Assembly: GCF_000174355.1 (NCBI RefSeq)
Contig: NZ_ACIS01000001.1
Span: forward strand, 1-64,000
Origin: Pseudogulbenkiania ferrooxidans 2002
GTDB lineage: Bacteria; Pseudomonadota; Gammaproteobacteria; Burkholderiales; Chromobacteriaceae
DNA: 64,000 bases
Reading direction: 5' to 3'
Below are positions 28,226 to 36,570 of this stretch, one piece after another. Under the pieces are notes generated by a model. The model was not told the DNA's origin, did not search any database, and was given only the letters and a program-made list of their open reading frames with translations. A program made the position numbers and the translations under genes. Each line of letters begins with the position of its first letter. Position 1 is the stretch's first letter.

Positions 28226-28346
28226 GACGGGTCTCCGCGGCGAGATCGCCCGCGTCGCGTACCGCGACGGTGCGATGTGACTTCGTCGCTGCGCCGCCTG
28301 GCGGCAGCTGGTCGCCGCGATTGGCGATGAGGATCTTATCGAACAT
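28215..28346 (-). CDS. upstream ORF 1 in the accC leader (43 codons)
   Basis: Starts at the second copy of the acc[22 protein letters not shown], then a basic stretch ending in AAETRHVR. Its TAA lies within ATGTTCGATAA of the true accC start, so it overlaps accC by 11 nt. It has its own GGAGACCCGTC ribosome binding site. Whether it is translated, or matters as a peptide, is unknown; it most likely couples translation into accC. Confidence 0.4.
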   Translation of the reverse strand: MFDKILIANRGDQLPPGGAATKSHRTVAVRDAGDLAAETRHVR

Positions 28347-28467
28347 GACGGGTCTCCGTGGCGAGATCGCCCGCGTCGCGTACCGCGACAGTGCAATGTG
28401 ACGGCGTCGTGGTGCTGCCTGGCGGCAGCGGGCCGCCGCGGTGGGCGATGAGGATGTGATCGAACAT
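28336..28467 (-). CDS. upstream ORF 2 in the accC leader (43 codons)
   Basis: Starts at the third copy of the accC ATG, 20 nt after the accB stop: [18 protein letters not shown], ending ATETRHVR. Same length and overall frame as upstream ORF 1. Its TAA overlaps the start of upstream ORF 1 by 11 nt, giving a relay of start/stop overlaps into accC. Confidence 0.38.
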   Translation of the reverse strand: MFDHILIAHRGGPLPPGSTTTPSHCTVAVRDAGDLATETRHVR

Positions 28468-28487
28468 GGCGTACCGTCTTTCTTAGA

Positions 28488-28937
<450 letters not shown>

Positions 28938-29003
28938 CAATGGAGTCCTGATCGGGAAAAGGGGGCATGACCGGGCGAGGGCCCGGTCCGTGAAGGGAGT
29001 GGG

Positions 29004-30230
29004 TTAGTGCAGCGCCTTGCCGCGGGTTTCCGGCAGGAACAGCAGGGTGACGATCACCAGGCCGTAGGCGGCGGCGGCCAGCATGCCGATGGTTTTGCTG
29101 AGCGGCATGGTGGCGCTGAGGATGCCGACCAGGGCCGGGAAGAACGAGCCGGTGCCGCGCCCGAAGTTGTAACAGAAGCCTTGGCCGGAGCCGCGCAGCT
29201 GGTGCGGGAACAGCTCGCTCAGGAAGGCTCCGGCGCCGCTGAAGATGCCCGACACGAAGAAGCCCAGCGGGAAGCCGAGCAGCATCATCTGGGCGTCGGT
29301 AATGGGAATCTGCATGTAGGTGGTGACGATCAACAGCGACATCAGCGCGAACAGCATGAAGCATTTCTTGCGGCCGAGGTGGTCGGACAGCCAGGCGCTG
29401 GTCAGGTAGCCGGCGAACGAGCCGCTGATGATCACCAGCAGGTAGCCGCCAGTGCCCAGTACCGAGAGCTGGCGCTCGGTCTTGAGGAAGGTCGGCAGCC
29501 AGGTGGTGATGGTGTAGTAGCCGCCTTGCATCCCCATGATCAGCAGGCTCGCCAGCAGCGTGGTCTTGAGGATATCCGGCGAGAAGATCGCCAGGAACGA
29601 GGTTTTCTCGTTGCTTTCCTGCTCCTGCCGTTTGGCGTGCAGGTACACCTCCGGTTCGGTCAGGTTGCGGCGGATATAGATGATCAAGAGCGCCGGTAGG
29701 ATGCCCATCCAGAACAGCACGCGCCAGGCCAGTTCCGGCGACAGCGCGGTGTAGACCCAGGCGAAGGCCAGCGCGGCGGCGCCCCAGCCGATCGCCCAGC
29801 TGCTTTGCACCAGCCCGACGGCGCGGCCGCGGTAGTGCGAGCGGATGGTTTCGGCGATCAGCACCGAGCCCACCGACCATTCGCCGCCGAAGCCGAAGCC
29901 CTGCAGCGCGCGCGCCGCCATCAGCTGGCCCGGGGTCTGGGAGAAACCGCACAGGAAGGTGAACACCGAGAACCAGACCACGGTCCATTGCAGTACCCGT
30001 ACCCGACCGTAGCGGTCGGCCAGCACGCCGGCGGCCCAGCCGCCGAGCGCCGAGGCCCACAGCGTGACGGTGGCGATCAGGCCGGCTTCGGCCTTGCTCA
30101 TGCTCCAGGCCGTCATCAGGGTGGGGATCAGCATGGTGTAGATCATGTAGTCGAAGGCATCGACGGCGTAGCCGCCGAACGAGGCGGTCAGGGTGATCCG
30201 CTCGGTGGGGGTGGTATGTTTCAGCCACAT
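29004..30230 (-). CDS. MFS transporter, putative organic acid or 5-oxoproline carrier
   Basis: 408 aa with 12 predicted membrane helices. The motif A loop is ADRYGRVRVLQ, with a second-half counterpart LSDHLGRKKCF, and GFGFGGEWSVGSVLIAE resembles the metabolite:H+ symporter (sialate/aromatic acid) groups. Its place between the DUF1445 and accB genes suggests it imports the substrate of the 5-oxoprolinase cluster. The ATG at 30230 fits the family N-terminus (WLKHTTPTERITLTASFGGYAVDAFDYMIY). Substrate not determinable from sequence. Confidence 0.85.
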   Translation of the reverse strand: MWLKHTTPTERITLTASFGGYAVDAFDYMIYTMLIPTLMTAWSMSKAEAGLIATVTLWASALGGWAAGVLADRYGRVRVLQWTVVWFSVFTFLCGFSQTPGQLMAARALQGFGFGGEWSVGSVLIAETIRSHYRGRAVGLVQSSWAIGWGAAALAFAWVYTALSPELAWRVLFWMGILPALLIIYIRRNLTEPEVYLHAKRQEQESNEKTSFLAIFSPDILKTTLLASLLIMGMQGGYYTITTWLPTFLKTERQLSVLGTGGYLLVIISGSFAGYLTSAWLSDHLGRKKCFMLFALMSLLIVTTYMQIPITDAQMMLLGFPLGFFVSGIFSGAGAFLSELFPHQLRGSGQGFCYNFGRGTGSFFPALVGILSATMPLSKTIGMLAAAAYGLVIVTLLFLPETRGKALH

Positions 30231-30264
30231 CGTTGCAATTCCTCTCAATCTCGAGAACCGGCGC

Positions 30265-31062
30265 TCACAGCGCGGCCAGGTGGGCATTCAGCAGATCGGT
30301 GATCAGCATCTTGCCCGGCGCATGGGTGATGCAGAACGGTGGCTTGGTGGCGGCGATGACCGACTGCGGGGTGACACCGCAAGCCCAGAACACCGGGATC
30401 TCGTGGTCCCGGATCGCCACCGCGTCGCCGTAGTCGGGACGGGCCAGGTCGGCGATGCCGATCAGGGCCGGATCGCCCAGGTGCACCGGCGCGCCGTGCA
30501 CGGCGGGGAAGCGCGAGGTGACCTGGATGGCGCGGATGGCCTGGGCCGGCAGCATCGGCCGCATCGATACCACCAGCGGACCGTGGAACGGGCCGGCAGG
30601 CTGGGTCGGGATGCTGGTGCGGTACATCGGCACGTTGCAGCCCTGCTCGATGTGGCGCACCGGCACGCCGTTGGCGAGCAGCGCCTCTTCGAAGGAGAAC
30701 GAGCAGCCGATGACGAAGGTGACCAGATCGTCGCGCCAGACCTCGTCGAGGTTGTCCGGTTCGGCGATCAGCTCGCCGTCGCGGAACACCCGGTAGCCCG
30801 GGACGTCGCTGCGGATGTCGATATCCTGGCCGAGCGCGGGCAGGGCGGTGTCGCCGGGTTCGGACACCGCCAGCACGGGGCAGGACTGCGGATTGCGCAC
30901 GCAGAATTTCAGGAAGTCGTCGGCGTGGCTGGCCGGCAGGATCGCCAGGTTGGCTTGCACGTAGCCCGCCGCGAGGCCGGCGGTCGGCCCGGGATGGTCG
31001 CCGCGCCGGATGGCGAGACGTGCCGCCACGCTGGGCCGCGCAGGTTGAAGCGTGATGCTCAT
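30265..31062 (-). CDS. DUF1445 (YcsI family) putative hydro-lyase
   Basis: 265 aa, usual length for the family related to the C-terminal part of D-glutamate cyclase. Conserved blocks are [44 protein letters not shown] and [13 protein letters not shown]. It may act on 5-oxoproline or D-glutamate, matching the adjacent 5-oxoprolinase genes. It is 102 nt downstream of pxpA; that spacer carries a repeat copy. Confidence 0.87.
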   Translation of the reverse strand: MSITLQPARPSVAARLAIRRGDHPGPTAGLAAGYVQANLAILPASHADDFLKFCVRNPQSCPVLAVSEPGDTALPALGQDIDIRSDVPGYRVFRDGELIAEPDNLDEVWRDDLVTFVIGCSFSFEEALLANGVPVRHIEQGCNVPMYRTSIPTQPAGPFHGPLVVSMRPMLPAQAIRAIQVTSRFPAVHGAPVHLGDPALIGIADLARPDYGDAVAIRDHEIPVFWACGVTPQSVIAATKPPFCITHAPGKMLITDLLNAHLAAL

Positions 31063-31132
31063 CAGGTTTCTCCGTTGTAGATAGCGGGCTTTTTGCCCTG
31101 TCGTTTTCTTGTTATCCGGTGCCGGGCGGGCG

Positions 31133-31144
31133 CTTCGGCCAACC
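31133..31144 (-). repeat. DUS-like repeat copy, pxpA-DUF1445 intergenic
   Basis: CTTCGGCCAACC, exact 12-mer, 20 nt after the pxpA stop. Confidence 0.85.
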
Positions 31145-31164
31145 TCGCCCGGGGCGCACAGGCT

Positions 31165-31905
31165 TCAGCCCGGCGCGCGCAAGTTCAGGCCGCGTGCCAG
31201 CAGCTCGCGCCGCAGCCGCCGGGCGAAGGCCACGGCATGGGCGCCGTCGCCGTGCAGGCAGACGGTGTCGGCACGCAGCGCGACGCGGCTGCCGTCGAGC
31301 GCGGTGACGCGGCCCTCGGTAATCATCTGCAGCGTCTGTGCCAACGCCTCGTCCTCGTCCTCGATCAGCGCGCCCGGAGTGCCGCGCGGCGCCAGGCTGC
31401 CGTCCGCCTGATAGGCGCGGTCGGCGAACACCTCGTCCAGTGCGCGCAGCCCGGCGCCGCGCGCCTGGCGCACCAGCTCGCTGCCAGCGAGCCCGACCAC
31501 GGCCAGCGCCGGGTCGGCCGCCCGTACCGCGCGCACGATGGCCGCCGCCAGCTGCGGGTCGCGCGCCGCCTGGTTGTACAGCGCGCCGTGCGGCTTGACG
31601 TGGGTCAGGCGCACGCCTTCGCCGCGGGCGATCGCCTGCAGCGCGCCGATCTGGTACAGCACGTCGCTGTAGACGGTGTCGGGCGGCAGCTGCATCGCGC
31701 GGCGGCCGAAGTGCTCGCGGTCGGGAAAGCTCGGGTGCGCGCCCACCGCCACGCCGCGCGCCTTGGCGGCCTGCACCGCGGTGCGCATGGTGGCGGCGTC
31801 GCCGGCGTGCCAGCCGCAGGCGATGTTGGCCGAGCTGACGCAATCCAGGATCGCCGCGTCGTCGCCGCAGCCTTCGCCGAGGTCGGCGTTCAGGTCAATG
31901 TCCAT
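31165..31905 (-). CDS. pxpA: 5-oxoprolinase subunit PxpA (LamB/YcsF)
   Basis: 246 aa. [50 protein letters not shown] and [13 protein letters not shown] are the LamB/YcsF hallmarks. With PxpB and PxpC it hydrolyses 5-oxoproline to glutamate using ATP. ATG 31905 follows GGAGTGCCT; a GTG two codons earlier is possible. It overlaps pxpC by 11 nt, so translation is coupled. Confidence 0.93.
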   Translation of the reverse strand: MDIDLNADLGEGCGDDAAILDCVSSANIACGWHAGDAATMRTAVQAAKARGVAVGAHPSFPDREHFGRRAMQLPPDTVYSDVLYQIGALQAIARGEGVRLTHVKPHGALYNQAARDPQLAAAIVRAVRAADPALAVVGLAGSELVRQARGAGLRALDEVFADRAYQADGSLAPRGTPGALIEDEDEALAQTLQMITEGRVTALDGSRVALRADTVCLHGDGAHAVAFARRLRRELLARGLNLRAPG

Positions 31906-32821
31906 AGGCACTCCAGTTGAAACGGTTCAGGTGATAGCGCTGCTGCCGCAGGGCGTGGCGCGCTTCGGCCAACGTGGTGGGCACGAAGTGCAGTTCGGCG
32001 CCGGGGCGGGCCTGCGCCAGCTTCCACAGGTCGGCCTCGATCACCGTGGCGATGCGCGGGTAGCCGCCGCTGGTCTGGGCGTCGGCCAGCAGCACGATGG
32101 GCTGGCCGCCGGGCGGCACCTGCACCACGCCGGGCAGCACGCCGTGCGACAGCAGTTCGTGGCGTGCTGTGCGTTCCAGTGCCGGGCCGGCCAGGCGGTA
32201 GCCCATGCGGTTGCTCTGCGGCGTGACGCTCCAGGGGCGGGTCCACAAGGCGTCCTGTGCGGCGGCGGAGAATTCGTCGTATTCCGGGCCGGGCAGGGCG
32301 CGGATTTCCGGTGTCCATTGCGGCGGGCGGCTGCCCGCCCGGCCTTCGAGTGCCACCGCTGCGCCCTGCGGCAGGCGGTCGCCGGCCTGCAGCGCGCGGC
32401 CCGCGAAGCCGCCGAAGCCGGCGGCGAGGTCGGTGGCGCGCGCGCCCAGCACCTCGGGCACGGCGATGCCGCCGTCCACCGCCAGGTAGGCGCGCATGCC
32501 GTGATGGCAGCCGCGCAGTTGCAGCACCTGTCCGGCGCGCATCGCCTGGCGCCAGCCGCACCACACCGGCGCGCCGTCCAGCGTGGCGTCGAAGTCGGCG
32601 CCGGTGAGCGCCAGCCAGCCGTCGCGCAAAAAGCGCAGCTGCACCGGCCCGAGCACGATTTCCAGCCCGGCCGCCCCTTCCGGGTTGCCGACCAGGCGGT
32701 TGGCCATCCTCAGTGCCGGCATGTCGAGTGCGCCGCCCTGGCCGATGCCGAGGTGGCGCAGGCCGTGGCGCCCCAGGTCCTGCACCGTGGTTTGAACGCC
32801 GGGACGCAGAATCTCAAGCAT
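31895..32821 (-). CDS. pxpC: 5-oxoprolinase subunit PxpC (KipA, carboxyltransferase-like)
   Basis: 308 aa. [42 protein letters not shown] is the family opening; [16 protein letters not shown] and [15 protein letters not shown] follow. It has the fold of biotin-dependent carboxyltransferase domains, which is of interest because accB and accC lie in the same run. Overlaps pxpB by 8 nt and pxpA by 11 nt. Confidence 0.92.
   Translation of the reverse strand: MLEILRPGVQTTVQDLGRHGLRHLGIGQGGALDMPALRMANRLVGNPEGAAGLEIVLGPVQLRFLRDGWLALTGADFDATLDGAPVWCGWRQAMRAGQVLQLRGCHHGMRAYLAVDGGIAVPEVLGARATDLAAGFGGFAGRALQAGDRLPQGAAVALEGRAGSRPPQWTPEIRALPGPEYDEFSAAAQDALWTRPWSVTPQSNRMGYRLAGPALERTARHELLSHGVLPGVVQVPPGGQPIVLLADAQTSGGYPRIATVIEADLWKLAQARPGAELHFVPTTLAEARHALRQQRYHLNRFNWSAYGH
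31973..31984 (-). repeat. DUS-like repeat copy (core only), in pxpC
   Basis: CTTCGGCCAACG, exact core; read ACG TTG GCC GAA (TLAE) in PxpC. Confidence 0.78.
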
Positions 32822-33488
32822 GGTGGGCCTCCTCCGGGGCGAAGCGTACGCGGTCGCCCGGCAGCAGCAGCGTGGGCGGATCGCGCCGCGGGTCGAACAG
32901 GGCCAGCGCGGTGCGGCCGATGAGATGCCAGCCGCCGGGGGCGGCGGCGGGATAGATGCCGGTCTGGCTGCCGCCGATGGCGACCGAGCCCGCCGGTACC
33001 GCCAGGCGCGGCTCGGCGCGGCGCGGCGTGGCGAGCGCCTCGGGCAGGCCGCCGAGATAGGCGAAGCCGGGCTGGAAGCCGAGGAAGAACACGATGTAGT
33101 CGGCGCCGCTGTGGCGGGCGATCACCTCGTCCGGGCTGAGCCCGGTGTGGCGCGCGACGTCGTCGAGGTCCGGCCCGTCCGCGCCGCCGTAGCGTACCGG
33201 GATGAGCACTTCGCGCGGGGTGAAGCTGGCCTCGTCGGCCCCGCTCCAGAGCTGCTCGAGTTCGGCCAGTACGGTCGTGCCGTCGCTGGCCAGCGGGTCG
33301 AACACCACGGTCAGGTTGTTCATGCCCGGCACGACGTCGGTGAGCTCGGTGCGGCCGCGCAGCTGGTTCGCCAGCCACCAGATGCGGCGCTGGCAGGCGA
33401 GTTCGGCCGGGGCGTCGACAGCCAGCACGGCCGCGCGCTCCCCCAGCAGGTAGAAGCGGGCTTCTCCTGGCTTCAAGGCGTTCTCCAA
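32814..33488 (-). CDS. pxpB: 5-oxoprolinase subunit PxpB (KipI)
   Basis: 224 aa. VVPGMNNLTVVFDP, VLIPVRYGGADGPDLDDVARHTGLSPDEVIARHS, FFLGFQPGFAYLGGLPEALATPRR and GSVAIGGSQTGIYPAAAPGGWHLIGRT are the KipI/PxpB blocks. First gene of the long minus-strand run, divergent from a MarR-type regulator. Confidence 0.93.
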   Translation of the reverse strand: MENALKPGEARFYLLGERAAVLAVDAPAELACQRRIWWLANQLRGRTELTDVVPGMNNLTVVFDPLASDGTTVLAELEQLWSGADEASFTPREVLIPVRYGGADGPDLDDVARHTGLSPDEVIARHSGADYIVFFLGFQPGFAYLGGLPEALATPRRAEPRLAVPAGSVAIGGSQTGIYPAAAPGGWHLIGRTALALFDPRRDPPTLLLPGDRVRFAPEEAHHA

Positions 33489-33558
33489 TTGCAGTCATGC
33501 CCCGGCGGTGGTGCCGGGGTCGTTGTCGGTGTTGTTGGTGAGAACATAAAAATTTGCC

Positions 33559-33588
33559 GTCATGACGTCAATAAATTATCGATAATTT
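33559..33588. promoter_or_regulatory. palindromic operator region between pxpB and the MarR-type gene
   Basis: A perfect 16-bp palindrome AAATTATCGATAATTT (33573-33588) lies beside the overlapping palindromes GTCATGAC (33559-33566) and TGACGTCA (33563-33570). Such sites in a divergent spacer next to a MarR-type gene are the likely operator for both directions. Confidence 0.6.
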
Positions 33589-33702
33589 GTATTTGATGTG
33601 ACGATGAAGTGTTGCGTTTCTGTGATCGTGCGGGGGCGGCGACGGCGGCAGGGAAGGGCGGGCTTGCTATACTGGCGGCCTTATCCCTATGGGCCACCGT
33701 CC

Positions 33703-34212
33703 ATGAGCACGCATCTGAACATCGTTTCGTCTTCCCTCCTGGTGTCCGAGCGCAGCGTCGAGCTGTCCGAGTTCGAGTTCGGCCTGATCGTGGTCAACAA
33801 CGCCTTCAACCGCTGGATGGTGCGCTGCATGACGGCGGCAGGCGAAAAGGACATGACGGCGCTGGAGGTGTCGCTGATCCACCACGTCAACCACCGTGGC
33901 CGCAAGAAGAAGCTGGCGGACATCTGCTTCGTGCTGAACATCGAGGACACGCACGTGGTGTCGTACGCGCTGAAGAAACTGGTGCGGATGGGCTACGTGG
34001 AGAGCGAGAAGAGCGGCAAGGAGGTGTTCTTCTCCACTACCGAGGCCGGCATGGCCTTGTGCGAGCGCTACCGCGAGGTGCGCGAGCAGTGCCTGATCGA
34101 CGCGCTGGTGGAAAGCGGCACGCCGAACGCCGACATCGGCGAGACCGCCGAACTGTTGCGCGTGCTGTCAGGCTTGTACGATCAGGCCTCGCGCGCCGGC
34201 GCCTCGTTGTGA
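33703..34212 (+). CDS. MarR-type winged-helix transcriptional regulator
   Basis: 169 aa. The winged helix is in the middle: MTALEVSLIHHVNHRGRKKKLADICFVLNIEDTHVVSYALKKLVRMGYVESEKSGKEVFFSTTEAG, with wing residues SEKSGKEVFF. N- and C-terminal helices would form the dimer interface. It is divergent from the pxp-acc operon across a 214-nt AT-richer spacer with clear palindromes, so it probably controls that operon. Ligand unknown. Confidence 0.83.
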   Translation: MSTHLNIVSSSLLVSERSVELSEFEFGLIVVNNAFNRWMVRCMTAAGEKDMTALEVSLIHHVNHRGRKKKLADICFVLNIEDTHVVSYALKKLVRMGYVESEKSGKEVFFSTTEAGMALCERYREVREQCLIDALVESGTPNADIGETAELLRVLSGLYDQASRAGASL

Positions 34213-34412
34213 GCCCGATTCATTAGGCGGCTGCGCCTTCACGTCTTGAGCGCCGGCAGTACTGCGTGCGAATTTTCAATTCGCCCCGCGATCAGGAATC
34301 CTCATGTACTCCGTGTGCATTCCGGTTCCTGTGCGCTGGCGGCGCTCAACCTGTTTTGGCTCGCCCGCCTACTGAACCAGGCTGGGGGGGCGATTTTCCT
34401 AGTCTGTGGCGT

Positions 34413-35273
34413 TTACAGCCGGTTGAGCGGAATCTTCAGGTACGAGTAGCCGTCGGATTCGGCCGGCGGCAGCTGGCCAGCGCGGATGTTGATCTGCACC
34501 GACGGCAGGATCAGCACCGGCATCTCCAGCGTGGCGTCGCGCGCCTCGCGCATGGTGACGAAGTCGGCCTCGCCGATGCCGTCGTGCAGGTGGAGGTTGT
34601 GCGCGCGCTGCTCGGCCACGGTGGTTTCCCAGCGCGGCGCGCGCCCCTCGGGCGGGTAGTCGTGGCACATGAACAGCCGCGTCTCGCCCGGCAGGTCGAG
34701 CAGGCGCCGCACCGAGCGGTACAGGGTGGCGGCGTCGCCGCCGGGAAAATCGCAGCGCGCCGAGCCGACGTCGGGCATGAACAGGGTGTCGCCGACGAAC
34801 ACCGCGTCGCCGATCTGGTAGGCAATGTCGGCCGGGGTGTGGCCGGGCACGGCCAGCGCGCGCGCTTCCAGCGTGCCGATCATGAAGCGCTCGTCGTCGT
34901 GCAGCAGCACGTCGAACTGGCTGCCGTCAGTGCGGAACTCCTCTCCCAGATGAAAAATATCCTTGAAGATGCGCTGCACCGCGGGAATGCCGGCGCCGAT
35001 GGCGATGCGTCCGCCCAGCGTGTCGCGCAACAGCGCGGCGGCGGAGAGGTGGTCGGCGTGGGCGTGGGTTTCCAGGATCCAGTCGACGCTCAGGCCGTGC
35101 GCCGTCACGAACTCGCGGATACGCCCGGCCGACACGGTGCCGGTGCGCCCGGCCTTGGCGTCGTAGTCGAGTACCGGGTCGATGATGGCGGCGTGGCCGC
35201 CGGGCTGGTCGTACACCACGTAGGAAATGGTGTGCGTGGCGGGGTCGTAGAACGCTTCGATCTGGGCGGACAT
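34413..35273 (-). CDS. blh: MBL-fold persulfide dioxygenase-like protein (Blh type)
   Basis: 286 aa. The metal motif THAHADHL, with HTPADIAYQIGDAVFVGDTLF and CHDYPPEG, is that of ETHE1/Blh persulfide dioxygenases rather than beta-lactamases. It oxidises glutathione persulfide to sulfite. It is divergent from a BigR/SqrR-like repressor, the arrangement known for persulfide-induced genes. The 200-nt region on its other side, towards the MarR-type gene, holds nothing I recognise. Confidence 0.88.
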   Translation of the reverse strand: MSAQIEAFYDPATHTISYVVYDQPGGHAAIIDPVLDYDAKAGRTGTVSAGRIREFVTAHGLSVDWILETHAHADHLSAAALLRDTLGGRIAIGAGIPAVQRIFKDIFHLGEEFRTDGSQFDVLLHDDERFMIGTLEARALAVPGHTPADIAYQIGDAVFVGDTLFMPDVGSARCDFPGGDAATLYRSVRRLLDLPGETRLFMCHDYPPEGRAPRWETTVAEQRAHNLHLHDGIGEADFVTMREARDATLEMPVLILPSVQINIRAGQLPPAESDGYSYLKIPLNRL

Positions 35274-35295
35274 GGTCTACCTCGTGACAGGAGTG

Positions 35296-35339
35296 GTGTT
35301 GATCAACACTATATTGATTAACGATATATAAATCAATAT
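35296..35339. promoter_or_regulatory. operator palindromes between blh and the BigR/SqrR-like gene
   Basis: Perfect 14-bp palindrome GTGTTGATCAACAC (35296-35309), then the 9-bp inverted repeat ATATTGATT (35311-35319) / AATCAATAT (35331-35339). The AT-rich divergent spacer makes these likely repressor sites for both promoters. Confidence 0.6.
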
Positions 35340-35377
35340 AATGAAGTCAACCGCAAGTCTCATTAAAGAGAGTATGG

Positions 35378-35719
35378 ATGATGGATTTATCGCTACTGCG
35401 TGAAAACGCTGGCAAGGCCTCGGCGCTGCTGCGCAGCCTGGCCAACGAGGACCGGCTGCTGCTGCTGTGCCAGCTGGTGGACGGCGAGAAGACGGTGTCG
35501 GAACTGGAGCGCCTCACCGGCATCCGCCAGCCCACGCTGTCGCAGCAGCTCGGTGTGCTGCGCAACGAGGGGCTGGTGGCCACGCGGCGTGAAGGCAAGT
35601 GGATCTATTACCGCATCGCCAGCAACGAGGCGATGGTGCTGCTGGACGCGCTGCACGCGCTGTTCTGCGGCGACGCCACGGCGCCGGCGGCGGATTCGAC
35701 CGAGGAGGAGACGGCATGA
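35378..35719 (+). CDS. ArsR-family persulfide-responsive repressor (BigR/SqrR-like)
   Basis: 113 aa. Winged-helix core KTVSELERLTGIRQPTLSQQLGVLRNEGLVATRREGKWIYYRI. Two cysteines, Cys31 (LLLLCQLVDGE) and Cys97 (HALFCGD), occupy the positions of the redox pair that forms a tetrasulfide bridge in BigR/SqrR. No metal-site CxC is present. It likely represses blh and its own operon (PmpA, PmpB, SulP) until persulfide accumulates. Its stop overlaps the next ATG by 4 nt. Confidence 0.88.
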   Translation: MMDLSLLRENAGKASALLRSLANEDRLLLLCQLVDGEKTVSELERLTGIRQPTLSQQLGVLRNEGLVATRREGKWIYYRIASNEAMVLLDALHALFCGDATAPAADSTEEETA

Positions 35720-36144
35720 TCGACTGGAATCATTTCACCCCACTGGCGTCGCTCGCCGGCGGCGTGCTGATCGGCCTGGCGGCGAGCTGGCTGGTGCTCG
35801 CCAACGGCCGCATCGCCGGCATCAGCGGCCTGCTGGGCGGTCTGGTGGACCGCGCCGCCGACTGGCGCCCGCGCGCCGCCTTCATCGCCGGGCTGGTGCT
35901 GGCGCCGCTGCTCTACCGCGTGCTGGCGGGCGGCCTGCCTTCGGCCAACGTCACGGCCGCGTGGCCGCAGCTGGCGCTGGCCGGGCTGCTGGTCGGAGTC
36001 GGCACGCGCTACGCCTCGGGCTGCACCAGCGGCCACGGCGTGTGCGGGCTGGCGCGGCTGAGCCCGCGCTCGCTGGTGGCCACGCTGAGCTTCATGGCGG
36101 CGGGCTTCGTTACGGTGTATGTGCTGCGCCACGTTCTGGCCTGA
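35716..36144 (+). CDS. pmpA: YeeE/YedE-family permease, PmpA
   Basis: 142 aa, mostly hydrophobic. Half-size YeeE protein with GGVLIGLAASWLVLANGRIAGISGLLGG and the Cys-containing signature GTRYASGCTSGHGVCGLARLS. Paired with PmpB, it probably moves a thiosulfate- or sulfide-like sulfur species across the inner membrane. Overlaps the repressor gene by 4 nt; PmpB starts 9 nt later. A repeat copy falls in the PSANV codons. Confidence 0.87.
   Translation: MIDWNHFTPLASLAGGVLIGLAASWLVLANGRIAGISGLLGGLVDRAADWRPRAAFIAGLVLAPLLYRVLAGGLPSANVTAAWPQLALAGLLVGVGTRYASGCTSGHGVCGLARLSPRSLVATLSFMAAGFVTVYVLRHVLA
35939..35950 (-). repeat. DUS-like repeat copy (core only), in pmpA
   Basis: CTTCGGCCAACG, exact core. 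Confidence 0.78.
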
Positions 36145-36153
36145 GGGGGAGAC

Positions 36154-36570
36154 ATGAAAACACTATCGGCATTGCTGGCCGGGCTGGTCTTCGGCCTCGG
36201 TCTGATCCTCTCGGGCATGGCCAATCCGGCCAAGGTGCAGGGCTTCCTCGATCTGGCCGGCGCCTGGGACCCGAGCCTGGCGCTGGTGATGGCGGGAGCC
36301 ATCGGCGCGGCCTTCCTACCGTTCCGGCTGGCCGGCCAGCGCAAGAAGAGCTGGCTGGGCGAGCCCTTGCACCTGCCGGGCACGCGCGAGATCACGCCGC
36401 GCCTGGTGCTGGGCAGCCTGTTGTTCGGCATCGGCTGGGGCCTGGCCGGGCTGTGCCCGGGCCCGGCGCTGGTGTTGCTGGGGACGCTCTCCGGGCCGGC
36501 GCTGGTGTTTGTCTCGGCGATGCTGGCCGGCATGGAGTTGTTCCGCCTGCTGCAACACAAGCGGGCATGA
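36154..36570 (+). CDS. pmpB: YeeE/YedE-family permease, PmpB
   Basis: 138 aa. GLVFGLGLILSGMANPAKVQGFLDL near the start and GIGWGLAGLCPGPALVLLG in the second half, with the conserved Cys in LCPGP, match the PmpB half of the pair. ATG follows GAGGGGGAGAC. Overlaps the SulP gene by 4 nt. Confidence 0.87.
   Translation: MKTLSALLAGLVFGLGLILSGMANPAKVQGFLDLAGAWDPSLALVMAGAIGAAFLPFRLAGQRKKSWLGEPLHLPGTREITPRLVLGSLLFGIGWGLAGLCPGPALVLLGTLSGPALVFVSAMLAGMELFRLLQHKRA

Larger units (their letters stand above)
28192..28470 (-). repeat. 121-bp tandem repeat of the accC start region (two full units and a partial third)
   Basis: Units begin at 28192, 28313 and 28434, spaced exactly 121 bp. The first two differ at about a dozen positions. 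Each contains the first 33 or so bases of accC including ATGTTCGAT; the copies at 28223 and 28344 are preceded by GGAGACCCGTC. The outermost copy (ATG at 28467) is truncated and has a different upstream sequence. Confidence 0.93.
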
